From NCBI GenBank assembly GCA_030158485.1, contig JAOASS010000022.1, positions 31,870-95,869 of the forward strand: DNA of 64,000 bases, in the 5' to 3' direction. The DNA is from Pseudobdellovibrionaceae bacterium. Its GTDB lineage: Bacteria > Bdellovibrionota > Bdellovibrionia > Bdellovibrionales > Bdellovibrionaceae. Under the pieces are notes generated by a model. The model did not search any database. It worked only from the letters and a program-made list of their open reading frames with translations, and was not told the origin of the DNA. How positions within the stretch are numbered: position 1 is the first letter of the stretch; each line of letters begins with the position of its first letter. Shown here piece after piece: positions 19,052 through 27,936 of the stretch. Both the position numbers and the translations under genes were made by a program.

Positions 19052-20017
19052 TTAAAGTAGAGGATCCGCTTTTTTGAGATAATTTTGGATATAATCATCA
19101 ACTGCTTTTTCCAGCGGCCATTCAGATTCGCTCATACCAGCATCTTGCCACTTTTTCATGTTTGCTTCCGTAAAATACTGATACTGACTTTGAAGTTCCG
19201 GTGGCATTTCGAGCCACTTAATATTGAGATCTTGATTCAGGGACTTAAAAACAGATTGTGCCAAATCTAGCCAGGTACGAGCTTTTCCGTAGCCCATATT
19301 ATAAAGCCCGCTTGCTGGAGTTTTATCCATGATTTCAACCATCCAACGAACGACATCTTTTACATAAACGAAATCTCTTTTCTGTTGGCCATCCTGATAA
19401 TTGGGGTTGTAGCTTTTAAAGAGTCCTAAAGAGCTTGTTTCCTTCACTTGCTTATAAGCTTTGTAAGCGACGCTTGACATGGAACCTTTGTGATATTCAT
19501 TAGGTCCAAAAACATTGAAAAACTTAACGCCGTACCAATTGCGGGGAATATTTTTTTGAGTTAAGGCCCAGCGGTCCATCAGAACTTTCGAATCACCATA
19601 AAGGTTGAGCGGTCTTAATTCATTTGAATCAAAGGAATCGTTAAAACCATGTTCGCCGGCGCCATAAGTTGCACCGCTACTAGCATAAACAATCTGTTTT
19701 TGATTATCAGAGCACCAATTAAATAATTTTTGTGAATATTCTAGATTATTCTCTTTTAAGAAAGCCCAATTTGTTTCTGTTGTGGAGGAACAAGCCCCCA
19801 TATGAAAAATCCAAGTTACTTTATGAGATTGAGATGACTTAAGGAAATCCCAGATTTGGTCTTTTAAAAGAAACAGACTGTAAGCTTTATTTTTAAGTAA
19901 ATTTCTTTCTTCCAAGCTAACTGAATCCACTGCCAGAATGTCTCGGAATCCCTTTTGATTGAGTTCCCAAACAAGTGCACTTCCAATAAATCCGTTAGCT
20001 CCTGTGACAATAATCAT
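19052..20017 (-). CDS. hldD: ADP-L-glycero-D-manno-heptose 6-epimerase
   Basis: Last step in making the heptose of the LPS inner core. 321 aa short-chain dehydrogenase: NADP loop TGANGFIG (residues 5-12), HMGACSSTTE, catalytic YGDSK (YxxxK) and the substrate motif FFNVFGPNEYHKGSM, all specific to HldD/RfaD. It is first in a minus-strand run with the hydroxylase and the TrmJ-like gene. It shows that the organism makes heptose-containing LPS. Confidence 0.93.
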   Translation of the reverse strand: MIIVTGANGFIGSALVWELNQKGFRDILAVDSVSLEERNLLKNKAYSLFLLKDQIWDFLKSSQSHKVTWIFHMGACSSTTETNWAFLKENNLEYSQKLFNWCSDNQKQIVYASSGATYGAGEHGFNDSFDSNELRPLNLYGDSKVLMDRWALTQKNIPRNWYGVKFFNVFGPNEYHKGSMSSVAYKAYKQVKETSSLGLFKSYNPNYQDGQQKRDFVYVKDVVRWMVEIMDKTPASGLYNMGYGKARTWLDLAQSVFKSLNQDLNIKWLEMPPELQSQYQYFTEANMKKWQDAGMSESEWPLEKAVDDYIQNYLKKADPLL

Positions 20018-20089
20018 AGAGTTATAACTTAATCTAAAGGGTTAGTATGTTCAAGTCAGACCGACTTGCTCATACGGTCAAACTAAGAA

Positions 20090-20140
20090 AATGCAGCGCC
20101 GAGAGGCGATCAGGACCGGTTGAGAGTCCGGTCCTGCATT
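20090..20140 (-). terminator. branched hairpin, probable terminator after the lipoprotein gene
   Basis: Between hldD and the lipoprotein gene. An outer stem pairs AATGCA (20090-20095) with TGCATT (20135-20140). Inside it sit two hairpins: CGCC-GAGA-GGCG at 20097-20108 and GGACCGG / CCGGTCC at 20113-20119 and 20128-20134. The inner hairpin extends to a 9-bp perfect stem (20111-20136) if the outer stem is opened. Read on the minus strand, the fold is followed by TTTTCTT, so termination of the gene ending at 20156 is the simplest reading. Confidence 0.5.
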
Positions 20141-20155
20141 GAATTTTAATAAAAT

Positions 20156-20596
20156 TTAATGAGTCACTTTCTTTTTTGATCCAGAAGACACGCACTCATA
20201 AGAAATTTGCCATTCCTTGAGCTGAGTAACAGTTGAAGAGGATGTCGTATCAGTGCCTGCGGCCTGACCTGAAATCAAAGGCATTCCGAATAAAGTTCCT
20301 ACTTTCTTCTGAGAACTTGGACGATGAGCTTCTGATGCATTTGAAGTTGTTGTTTGGCCAACAGCCACTTCGCCTTCTTCTAAAATCTTCACGTTTGCTG
20401 CGGGACAGTTGGATTTCATTTTTTCATCAGCTTTTGAGCGGTCCTCGGGGCGATGATCAGTTGTGAGAGCGATGACTCCACCTTCGCTTGGCTTACGTTT
20501 TACTTCTCTTGCTTGCCCTTGATAGGGAACAGTTTGACAAGAAATTAAATTTACAGCGAATAAAATACTTATTGATAAGTTAATAAATTTTTTCAT
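20156..20596 (-). CDS. small lipoprotein, function unknown
   Basis: 146 aa. The N-terminus MKKFINLSISILFAVNLISC ends in a lipobox (LISC), so the mature protein starts at Cys20 and is membrane-anchored. The rest is low-complexity and Ser/Thr-rich (QTTTSNASEAHRPSSQKK, TDTTSSSTVTQ), with no domain recognised. It is downstream of a beta-barrel-like gene on the same strand (16 bp gap), so the two are probably co-transcribed. Confidence 0.7.
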   Translation of the reverse strand: MKKFINLSISILFAVNLISCQTVPYQGQAREVKRKPSEGGVIALTTDHRPEDRSKADEKMKSNCPAANVKILEEGEVAVGQTTTSNASEAHRPSSQKKVGTLFGMPLISGQAAGTDTTSSSTVTQLKEWQISYECVSSGSKKKVTH

Positions 20597-20612
20597 TTTT
20601 TAATCCTCATTT

Positions 20613-21158
20613 TTAAAAGAATTGACCAGCATTTATATAAACGTTTCCATTTCCATTAGCGATAAATCCTTGATTGTAGCCAATTGCGAATTGATAACCA
20701 TTTTGGCTGACGTAATCAATTCCTGCGTTCGCATAGGCATGAAAAGTGTCTTTTTTAAAACCGTCTATTGAAATATTACCTTTTCCACTGACATCGACGA
20801 ATCCAAAATGGACACCCGCGACAGGTCTCCAGTTTTCACCGTGCATAAAGTAGTACTCGACGCCCGTGTCATAAGTTGAAGCTTTTGCTTTTTCTTCCTG
20901 AAATCCAGCAGCATCACTATAAGTTAAGCTTGTGGTTGCTTCTAATTCAGCATAACCAGCAGTTAACCTGATATCTGAAACATTATAGCCGACATTAAGA
21001 CCAAGCAAAGAAGGGTAAGGAGTTCCAAGCCCCAAATAAACGCCGTACTTTTTTTCATTCCGAATATCTTGGGACTGAGTTGATACGACATTATTTTGAG
21101 CAAAACTGTTGATTGGCTGAGCCAAAAGAAAAAATGCGACATAAAGAATATTTTTCAC
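20613..21158 (-). CDS. small outer-membrane beta-barrel-like protein
   Basis: About 181 aa from a GTG at 21158 with GGAGG four bases upstream; this start gives the signal peptide KNILYVAFFLLAQPINSFAQ. The mature part alternates short aromatic-rich strands (YGVYLGLGTPYPSLLGLNVG, GYQFAIGYNQGF) and ends in a terminal aromatic residue (AGQFF), the pattern of a small 8-stranded OMP barrel. It could be a porin-like or adhesive surface protein. Divergent from the TIGR02147 gene. Confidence 0.65.
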   Translation of the reverse strand: MKNILYVAFFLLAQPINSFAQNNVVSTQSQDIRNEKKYGVYLGLGTPYPSLLGLNVGYNVSDIRLTAGYAELEATTSLTYSDAAGFQEEKAKASTYDTGVEYYFMHGENWRPVAGVHFGFVDVSGKGNISIDGFKKDTFHAYANAGIDYVSQNGYQFAIGYNQGFIANGNGNVYINAGQFF

Positions 21159-21254
21159 GAAACCTCCGTGCATATTGTTGTTTGTTGGGGACAAATAACG
21201 GATAGCGAAGTTCTGTTGACAGGACAACAAAACTGGCGAACAAAGTGTTCACCA

Positions 21255-22076
21255 ATGTTCGGGGGCCTTGTGTATATCGATTATTATCCAAAAGATTCAC
21301 GACACTATCTTAAGTTTGAATTTGAGGCTCGAAAAAAGCGTCGTCCCCATTATTCTTTAAGAGCTTTTGCGCGGGATTTAGATTTAAGTCCGTCGGCTTT
21401 GTCTGAATACTTAAACGGCAAGCTGACTTTTTCCGAAGAGCGAGTGTTGCAAGTTTGTAAAAAAATTCAACTTAAAACAATTCAAAAGGAACACTGGCTT
21501 GATCTGATTAAAATGGAAAGTTCTTCATCAAAAGCGGATCGTGAAGTAGCGGCGGCAAAAGTTCGAGCAAGATCGAGTCAAGAAAAAGGAACTATCGCAC
21601 TGGATCTTTTTCAAGTGGTTTCAGATTGGTATCATTTCGCTTTACTCGAATTGATTGATGTTAATCCCGAATATCAAGATCACAAAGCGGCCAGTAAAGC
21701 TTTAGGAATAAACGTTAAGACCGTTAAAGAATCCTGGGAGCGGCTGATTCAAGTGGGTTTGGCTGAAAAGCAGGACGGCATTTACAAGGCTTCAACATTG
21801 GCGACTTTTGCGGGCGAAGATGTGCCATCCGCAGCCCTTCGAAATTTTCATGCAGGACTTATTTCAAAAGCTCTTATTGCACAAGAGGAACAGCCGATTG
21901 ATAAAAAAGAATTTGTCTCAATTGTTTTTAGTTTTCGAAAGGAAGACTTGAAATCAATCAAAGACGAAGTTTATAAGTTCCAAGTCGACTTAACAAATAA
22001 ATATGCTCAAAAGAAGAATAAAGATTCGGTCTATTGTCTGAGTACTCAGTTATTTAATCTTGTCGAGGAGAATTGA
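21255..22076 (+). CDS. TIGR02147/DUF4423 family regulator-like protein
   Basis: About 273 aa. The N-terminal part YYPKDSRHYLKFEFEARKKR and the helix-turn-helix SLRAFARDLDLSPSALSEYL match the TIGR02147 family, which is common in Bdellovibrionota and Fibrobacteres. The C-terminal DUF4423 domain has the usual IVFSFRKEDLKSIKDEVYKF and VYCLSTQLFNL ending. Probably a DNA-binding regulator; targets unknown. The start is uncertain (ATG 21255, or GTG 21270 with GGGGG four bases upstream). The stop is three bases before the likely start of the next gene, which suggests coupling. Confidence 0.8.
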   Translation: MFGGLVYIDYYPKDSRHYLKFEFEARKKRRPHYSLRAFARDLDLSPSALSEYLNGKLTFSEERVLQVCKKIQLKTIQKEHWLDLIKMESSSSKADREVAAAKVRARSSQEKGTIALDLFQVVSDWYHFALLELIDVNPEYQDHKAASKALGINVKTVKESWERLIQVGLAEKQDGIYKASTLATFAGEDVPSAALRNFHAGLISKALIAQEEQPIDKKEFVSIVFSFRKEDLKSIKDEVYKFQVDLTNKYAQKKNKDSVYCLSTQLFNLVEEN

Positions 22077-22078
22077 AA

Positions 22079-22846
22079 TTGAAAAAAATAAATTTTATAT
22101 TAATCGTACTTATAAGTTCAGTGGCTTTATCAAATGTTCGAGTCGGTCGAACGGGTGGTGGTTTGGCTGAAATGAAAGCTTATTCTATCGTCGGTCAGAT
22201 ATCGACTTTTCTAAATATATGTGTGAATTCACCATTCAGATGTGGAATGAATGAAAATCAAAAAAATGATTTAATCAGACTTTCACAAAAAATTAATCTC
22301 AAAAAATTGCAGCTCATTGCGCCCTGGTCTGGTCCTTCTAAGTTAGAAGGTTTAACGCTTTTTTTAAATTCACAAGATCTTTACACTTCAGGAGTTCCGC
22401 ATAAGTTTGGTCAAATTTTAAGCTTAAGCTTGTCTGTCTTGTTACGAGACGGTCTGGGAATATCTGAGAGTGCGGCTCTTTGGCCCTACGAAGTATTTTA
22501 CTTATTTGAAGAAAACATGCGAAGTATTTATCTTTATCAAGCAAGTTCAACACTCCATTCATTTTCATTGGCCAATCCGGATTCAAAAGAATCTATCGTC
22601 CAAGCTTTGGCATTGGAAAAATCTAAAACAACGGATGACTTAACTAGCAACCTTTTATCGGTACTAGGTTGCCCAAATGCTTTTTGGAAAATTGAAAGTT
22701 GGACTTATGTTCAACATCAAAATTGGGTTCGGGCTCAGATATTATGGAACTGCGGCTCTCATCAATGGAGTGGGGAATTACAAATCAGATTAAATGCGAC
22801 TGGAGCATCGCAAATGAGTCTTGTGCGAAAAACCCAGCTTCGATAA
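22079..22846 (+). CDS. exported hypothetical protein linked to TIGR02147 gene
   Basis: About 255 aa. The start is a TTG; the one at 22079 has GAGGAG eight bases upstream, and a second TTG at 22073 is possible. The N-terminus KKINFILIVLISSVALSNVRV is a signal peptide. No domain recognised. Two Cys pairs (NICVNSPFRCGM; GCPNAFW and WNCGSHQW) could form disulfides. The context (immediately after a TIGR02147 regulator) is the main clue: such regulators often sit beside exported proteins in this group. Confidence 0.6.
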   Translation: MKKINFILIVLISSVALSNVRVGRTGGGLAEMKAYSIVGQISTFLNICVNSPFRCGMNENQKNDLIRLSQKINLKKLQLIAPWSGPSKLEGLTLFLNSQDLYTSGVPHKFGQILSLSLSVLLRDGLGISESAALWPYEVFYLFEENMRSIYLYQASSTLHSFSLANPDSKESIVQALALEKSKTTDDLTSNLLSVLGCPNAFWKIESWTYVQHQNWVRAQILWNCGSHQWSGELQIRLNATGASQMSLVRKTQLR

Positions 22847-22933
22847 AGCTATCAAAATATCGAGTTTTTCAACTTTAATGCCTCGGGCTCAAGCTTTCGT
22901 ATTGGTCCGATTATTGGAATTAAAGAAAAGAAG

Positions 22934-25006
22934 ATGCAAAAATGTCGAGGCCTATTTTTTATATTCGTTTTAGCGGTTACACAATTGACGGTTGCTGGGC
23001 CAGAATTGTCATCTCAACACGCTCCGAAAAAAGCTCAAAAAAATCGAATCGAAATCTTTAAAAGAACCTTAGCTTATTTGCCATCATTTTTATTTTCTGT
23101 GATGGGGCGTATTCCGATGTCTCGGGATGAGACATATCTTTTTAATGAAATTGGAAATATTGTTTCCCGCAATCTGAATCGCAGCAATTCACAAGAATTA
23201 ATTTTGCCTGATAAATACAGTCTGTTCGTTGTTAAAGAAAGCGAAGACCAACGGTATTTTGATGATCTCGAGCCTGGGTTGGCAAAGCGGATTGCTTCAA
23301 CTAAGCCATTTATACATGAACCAATCATGATCAACACACTGATTGCCAATGACCCCCAAGTCGAAATTACTTTGCCCCATGCTGTCCAAATTTTGATCCA
23401 CGAGATTGCCTGGAAGGTGCCGGGAGTGAATATACAGTTGGCAGATCGTTTTGCTGCGAAAATTAAACGCAGCCTTGAAAGTGATTATCAAGTGATTGAA
23501 TTAAGTCCAACTGAAAAACTTCATATATTAAATTCGCCTATTCAGTATCAGCCGCCATTGCTTGAAATGGATTCGGCAAGTGACAATTTTAAAAATTCAA
23601 TAAACATATTTAAATCTCATCAAATTAGGCAAGGGCGCGAAATCCTTATTTTTCATGAAAATAATTTTGGATTCACTTATGTTCCAACTTTAAAAGAGGC
23701 TTTGATAAATGGAATTCATGGCATGAAAGATGTGAATAAAGATAGCACAACAGTTTTTTCATCTTCAGTTAATATCGAGCAAATCCGAGTCGACAGAGCA
23801 TTAGGCCAAGCGCCTCTTGTCCGTTTTTTGATCAGTGTTTATGAACGAGCTTACCGGTATGTTGATACAACTGACCGAGAAGACCAAAGTGGTGAAAGAA
23901 AAAAAACAGGTGAGAAATCAATACATAGTTTTGTTGCGCTCAAGAGGCAAGGCATGGATGTGAGCGAAGGAGATGAAATATTAAAAACTCGTGTTGAAAT
24001 CGCCTCAAGATTTGAACCAGGTGAATCGGTTCACATCAGTCGTAGAGAAGTATTAGACCAGGAACCCTTGATTAAAGTTCATGACTTAATTTGGAGCGAA
24101 AAAGGGGCAAGTCGAAATGGAAGTTTTCGAGTTGAAATACCTCAAGATCGCGTTTCAAGTCTGGTTACTCATGATCTTCGCGCTTTTTTATGGGCGCGAA
24201 TGGAACACGGATTAGTTCGAATTGAAGTTCAGAAGCTTATTCCAGATTCAAGGGGTATAAAAGTTGAATTTTCAATTCCCTCAAGCTTGGGAACGACTCA
24301 AGCATTTGCGATCGAAGAAGTTATTTTAAAAAATAAAAATCATGAGTTTGTCTTAGACTTACCTGAAACAATAATTGTGCGTCATCCACAGTTAAGTCCC
24401 GACACTTTTCAGATGCGAAAACTTGAACGAGGCACGCCTACCGGCTGGTTGGAAGTTCCTGTAGAAGCAAAAGCCGAATCTGATGAAACAATGAGTTCTT
24501 ATCTTAATAAGCTGGGTGATATCCCGGGTCTTATCAAGATAAAATCAGGAAAACAAAAAATGCGTTTGATTTTTCAGTCTCGAGCTTTTTTGCATGAAGT
24601 CTATTTTTATAAGCGCGCGTTATATCTAACTCACGACCCAATGGCTCGCGCTGCCATGCAAGCTTTAGAGGATAATCCTATCATGAAAATGTTTGCTAAT
24701 TATTTAGGGACAACAAATAGAAGTGCCAGTCACTTTCAAATGAAAGATGAAGTTATTCATTTGCCGGCCTCGGAATTAAAACAATATCAACATGGATCTG
24801 ATCTTATCGTTGAATTTGAACTTCCAATGGATATCATGCCGGATAAGGGCGCGAATACTTTCGATACGGGGCTGCGATACTTTGGTAAAATGATTGCCAT
24901 TAACCAGCGTCTTGAAAAATGGAGAGCAAGTTCGTTAAGGCATCCTTTATTTTCGGTTGAAGGAACAAGTTACGGCGCTAAAAGTTGCCGTGATCATTTC
25001 AATTAA
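22934..25006 (+). CDS. large exported hypothetical protein
   Basis: 690 aa starting with a signal peptide (MQKCRGLFFIFVLAVTQLTV). No enzymatic motif recognised. It is a long protein with many hydrophobic strand-like stretches, and HAVQILIHEIAWKVPGV (near residue 150) resembles the start of a helix seen in exported proteins of this lineage. LIHEIAWK has HE but lacks the HExxH spacing, so a protease call is not supported. It follows the regulator-linked gene by 87 bp on the same strand and may be part of the same unit. Confidence 0.6.
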   Translation: MQKCRGLFFIFVLAVTQLTVAGPELSSQHAPKKAQKNRIEIFKRTLAYLPSFLFSVMGRIPMSRDETYLFNEIGNIVSRNLNRSNSQELILPDKYSLFVVKESEDQRYFDDLEPGLAKRIASTKPFIHEPIMINTLIANDPQVEITLPHAVQILIHEIAWKVPGVNIQLADRFAAKIKRSLESDYQVIELSPTEKLHILNSPIQYQPPLLEMDSASDNFKNSINIFKSHQIRQGREILIFHENNFGFTYVPTLKEALINGIHGMKDVNKDSTTVFSSSVNIEQIRVDRALGQAPLVRFLISVYERAYRYVDTTDREDQSGERKKTGEKSIHSFVALKRQGMDVSEGDEILKTRVEIASRFEPGESVHISRREVLDQEPLIKVHDLIWSEKGASRNGSFRVEIPQDRVSSLVTHDLRAFLWARMEHGLVRIEVQKLIPDSRGIKVEFSIPSSLGTTQAFAIEEVILKNKNHEFVLDLPETIIVRHPQLSPDTFQMRKLERGTPTGWLEVPVEAKAESDETMSSYLNKLGDIPGLIKIKSGKQKMRLIFQSRAFLHEVYFYKRALYLTHDPMARAAMQALEDNPIMKMFANYLGTTNRSASHFQMKDEVIHLPASELKQYQHGSDLIVEFELPMDIMPDKGANTFDTGLRYFGKMIAINQRLEKWRASSLRHPLFSVEGTSYGAKSCRDHFN

Positions 25007-25063
25007 AGCCTTGAAAAATGCCGTACAAATGATAATTCTACGAATCAAGAATTAGTTTTATCC

Positions 25064-25155
25064 GGAGAGGTGGCCGAGTGGCTGAAGGCGCTCGCTTGGA
25101 AAGCGAGTTTAGGCTTTAAAACCTAACAAGAGTTCGAATCTCTTCCTCTCCGCCA
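25064..25155 (+). tRNA. tRNA-Ser (anticodon GGA)
   Basis: A 92-nt serine tRNA with encoded CCA. The acceptor stem pairs GGAGAGG (25064-25070) with CCTCTCC (25145-25151), with discriminator G at 25152 and CCA at 25153-25155. The anticodon loop reads CTTGGAAAG within a GCTCG...CGAGC-type stem, giving anticodon GGA. The long variable arm (TTTAGGCTTTAAAACCTAA region) is characteristic of class II tRNA-Ser, and the T loop is GTTCGAATC. The sequence downstream is accessory in character. Confidence 0.97.
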
Positions 25156-25363
25156 ATTTAACTCATCGAAATTCATGTCCCCGTGATGTCCCCACAAACT
25201 AAACGAATCGCATCAAGTACTTAATAACACAAGAGCCGCATAGGTCCCCAACTTCACACAACTTAAAAAGTGCGTGTGCTTTTTAAAACAATACTACTTA
25301 ATGCTACTTCTTTTGCTACTTCGATTTCAAAGAGCGAAAAATCTTTTTTATTGGAGGTTTTTT

Positions 25364-25543
25364 ATGGTTTCTTTGATTCAGTTCTACTCGCTCGTTATTC
25401 GACTAGCTATACTCTTAAGTTTTGCTGGTCAGCTTAAAACTTGCACTCTGACAATGATGGGACTCGCGGCCACGAAGTCAGAACGAGGAATTATTTCTTA
25501 TTCGAAATTCACGAAGTTACTTACATCAAAGAATTCGAAATGA
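25364..25543 (+). CDS. small ORF, possible membrane or exported peptide
   Basis: 59 codons from the ATG at 25364, which has a strong GGAGG six bases upstream. The N-terminal half is hydrophobic (MVSLIQFYSLVIRLAILLSF), as for a signal peptide or single membrane segment; the C-terminal half is basic (TKSERGIISYSKFTKLL). No family recognised. The frame extends upstream to 25274 without a ribosome site. It lies in the accessory stretch behind tRNA-Ser. The Shine-Dalgarno is the best support. Confidence 0.4.
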   Translation: MVSLIQFYSLVIRLAILLSFAGQLKTCTLTMMGLAATKSERGIISYSKFTKLLTSKNSK

Positions 25544-25695
25544 TTTTATTAAGGCGAACTTTAGTGGACGATGTGAAGATGTGTACCCGCCGTATTTTAT
25601 TTGGATTGGATATTTAGAAAAGAAAACCCTGCCTTTATCGAGCGGGGTTTTGAGTTGCAGAGTTATTTCAAAAGCTAGAGGTTTATGGTCAGGCG

Positions 25696-26781
25696 TTACT
25701 TCTTAGAAGCCTCAATGCCTCGAAGAGCAAATTCCCTTTCAAGTTCCATCCCCATTGTTGGGTTATACTTTCTTGCTTCGTGAATTATTGCAGATGTCAC
25801 GCTGGAAAGACTGTCTGGGTTATGCACATTGGGTAAAGCCAAAAAGTAAATTCTTAAAACCACTTCGGACCCATATTTCTCGGCGGCAAGCCATAATGGC
25901 TGCGTGAAGACCGCTGAAGAATAGTATTGATCCGGTTGATCTAAAGACGAGTCATCCCCCTTTATATACTTTCCAACGGCTCTTAAAATCTGTTCTGCTA
26001 AAATGGGGTAAGTTTTCTTAAACTTTTCAGCAAAAGTAATTCGCTTATATTTATCACCTCTTGTGATGACCTTATCTGGTAATCGTAATTCTTGGTTTAT
26101 TTCATCGGCTAGCTCTTTGAGATCAGCTTCCCCAATCCGGCTAGTATTAAAAAAGATACCTGACAATAGATGCGCACTACCCTCAACAAAGAGCCGCGCG
26201 TGCCAGCCGTAAAGTCCTGCATGATGCTTAGCCACTGTAAAGTGAATGGAATGCCCAATCTCATGCCCCAAGACCGTCTCGTCAAAATTTTCGGTTGGGA
26301 CTATAATTCGTATACTTTCATTCCCGTTGGCTTGTCCCTGAGCTGGCTTCCCAGGAGAAATATCAATATCAATTCGTAAATTTTTAAGTGTTGGAAATCC
26401 AAGATTTTGTAGAATTCCATTGTAGTATTCAATTTTCTTGTTGGCGAAATAAAAGGCTTTGATGTGAGCAGATCTGATGTCATTGATTGTAAAACAGAAG
26501 CAGTTATTTGCATCCGGATAAACATTCTCAGCACTGCCAATTTTAACCGTAGAATTTTCTAGTTTTCCATTTTTCGTTTCTGGCATTTGAACTATTATCG
26601 AAGAGTCCATATTAAAACGATCATAGATTTTAGCTGTCATAGTGGGGCTTTTTGCAAATGCCACTGCTCCTGTCCAAGTCGACACTAAAAGTGACAAAAT
26701 TAGTCCTGACATAGCTGCCATATTGCTGAGGAAAGCTTGTATGCTCATGTACGTTAATTTAGCAATTGTTAGACCAGCCAT
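25696..26781 (-). CDS. exported zincin-type metallopeptidase candidate
   Basis: Up to 361 aa. A hydrophobic N-terminal segment (AAMSGLILSLLVSTWTGAVA) suggests export or a membrane anchor. The core has VLGHEIGHSIHF (HExxH, His173-Glu174-His177) and, 23 residues later, LFVEGSAHLLSG whose Glu200 is a fitting third zinc ligand, the arrangement of gluzincin-like peptidases. No named family is recognised. The start is uncertain; ATGs at 26748 and further in would shorten the leader. It is alone on its strand in the tRNA-Ser accessory region. Confidence 0.6.
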   Translation of the reverse strand: MAGLTIAKLTYMSIQAFLSNMAAMSGLILSLLVSTWTGAVAFAKSPTMTAKIYDRFNMDSSIIVQMPETKNGKLENSTVKIGSAENVYPDANNCFCFTINDIRSAHIKAFYFANKKIEYYNGILQNLGFPTLKNLRIDIDISPGKPAQGQANGNESIRIIVPTENFDETVLGHEIGHSIHFTVAKHHAGLYGWHARLFVEGSAHLLSGIFFNTSRIGEADLKELADEINQELRLPDKVITRGDKYKRITFAEKFKKTYPILAEQILRAVGKYIKGDDSSLDQPDQYYSSAVFTQPLWLAAEKYGSEVVLRIYFLALPNVHNPDSLSSVTSAIIHEARKYNPTMGMELEREFALRGIEASKK

Positions 26782-27224
26782 GGAGCTAACTCATTTGACG
26801 AATCTTACTAAAACCAAATCATATTAGCTGATGCATGATTTAATGGGACCTGAGCCTTTTGAGGCGATCAGCTCAATTTGAATTGCGCCGCCTAAGCCCA
26901 AACAAATTCTTGTTCCCCAGTTCTATGATCAGAAAGCCGCACGATTTAATCATTGGCTCGCAGCCTCTATAATTAAGCCAGGGCTTCTCAATTATGTCCC
27001 CGTCTGCAGGCTTCAAAAGGTTCGGGCCCAGCTAATTTGAACTGAGGCCACATCGATTACCTTCTGGACAGCTTGCTTTGTCAGCAGAAAGCTAGACAGT
27101 GCATGATATTCAAATACTCAGCTTTATTTCTTACAACACTACTTCTAATTACCAGGTCTGGATCAAACGCTCGAGTATTTAATTTTTAGAACTACTCAGT
27201 AATTTGAAATTCGACAAAGGATGA
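26782..27224. other. non-coding stretch, possible decayed coding remnant
   Basis: 443 bp between two minus-strand genes with no open frame of useful length. One minus frame reads short protein-like pieces (KQAVQKVIDVASVQISWARTF, split here by stops; GLGGAIQIELIASKG) interrupted by several stop codons, and a plus frame reads QILVPQFYDQKAARFNHWLA before a stop. This looks like a decayed gene or element piece, but I cannot identify it. A 9-bp inverted repeat (CTCAGTAAT 27195-27203, ATTACTGAG 27224-27232) spans the end of the neighbouring gene. Confidence 0.3.
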
Positions 27225-27860
27225 TTACTGAGCGCTCTTCTGATATACACAATTCACTTCGCCAAGATAAAGCAAGCTTGAGCCAACTCCAACTTCGTCC
27301 TTTTTCCATTCGCCAACCAGAGCATTTAAAGTAATCTGGCCATTTTTTTCATTTAGAACAATAGTTGTACGGACAGAATCTCCCTCTTCCATTGCATATT
27401 TAAAAACAATTGACGAAGATCTGTATGAGAACTTAGACAAATTAGAGTTAGTTGTTTGTCCTTTTGAATTAACCGGTATCTGGTGTAAATCAGGTTCTTT
27501 TGTGTACTCTAGGTCTCCGATACCAACTTCAAAAACATCATTATCTGTAGCTTCGTCTGAATTGGGAATCCCATCAGCTACCTGATATTTGAGCTTACTC
27601 GGGCAGCTATTAATCTCGTGCAGCTGGCTACCTAAAAGATAATTATATTGCTGTCCTCTTATAATGTTAAAACCAGTTTCTGTCTTGTTCGAAGCGATAA
27701 GGGCAGCCAATGCCTGCTTATCCTTTGCTTTAACAACTTCGATTTTCTGAAGACCATATTCGCCATTGAAATTTTTAAGCCTAGGCACGCTAGCCTGACT
27801 GAAAGACACCACTGCTAGTAAACTGGTCAAAATGGCAATTTGTAAAGATAGTGACAACAT
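27225..27860 (-). CDS. exported hypothetical protein
   Basis: 211 aa with a clear signal peptide (SLQIAILTSLLAVVSFSQAS). No domain recognised. The mature protein has two Cys (SCPSKLKY and NCVYQKS) able to form one disulfide, and beta-type strands (STSIVFKY-like region, TTIVLNEKNGQITLNAL). Probably periplasmic or secreted. An accessory-region gene with no operon partner. Confidence 0.6.
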   Translation of the reverse strand: MLSLSLQIAILTSLLAVVSFSQASVPRLKNFNGEYGLQKIEVVKAKDKQALAALIASNKTETGFNIIRGQQYNYLLGSQLHEINSCPSKLKYQVADGIPNSDEATDNDVFEVGIGDLEYTKEPDLHQIPVNSKGQTTNSNLSKFSYRSSSIVFKYAMEEGDSVRTTIVLNEKNGQITLNALVGEWKKDEVGVGSSLLYLGEVNCVYQKSAQ

Positions 27861-27936
27861 ATAGATAATCTCCTTAAAGGTTTAAAGACTCCGGATTGTC
27901 TCCATGCAACCTACGCGCCGCTTGAAAAGGCATCAT

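Noticed and set aside
22934..25006. LIHEIAWK in the 690-aa protein as a metallopeptidase motif
   Set aside because: The second His of HExxH is missing.
25171..27004. Shared ATGTCCCCGT words at about 25175 and 26994 as possible att sites
   Set aside because: Match is only about 10 bp, too short to distinguish from chance.
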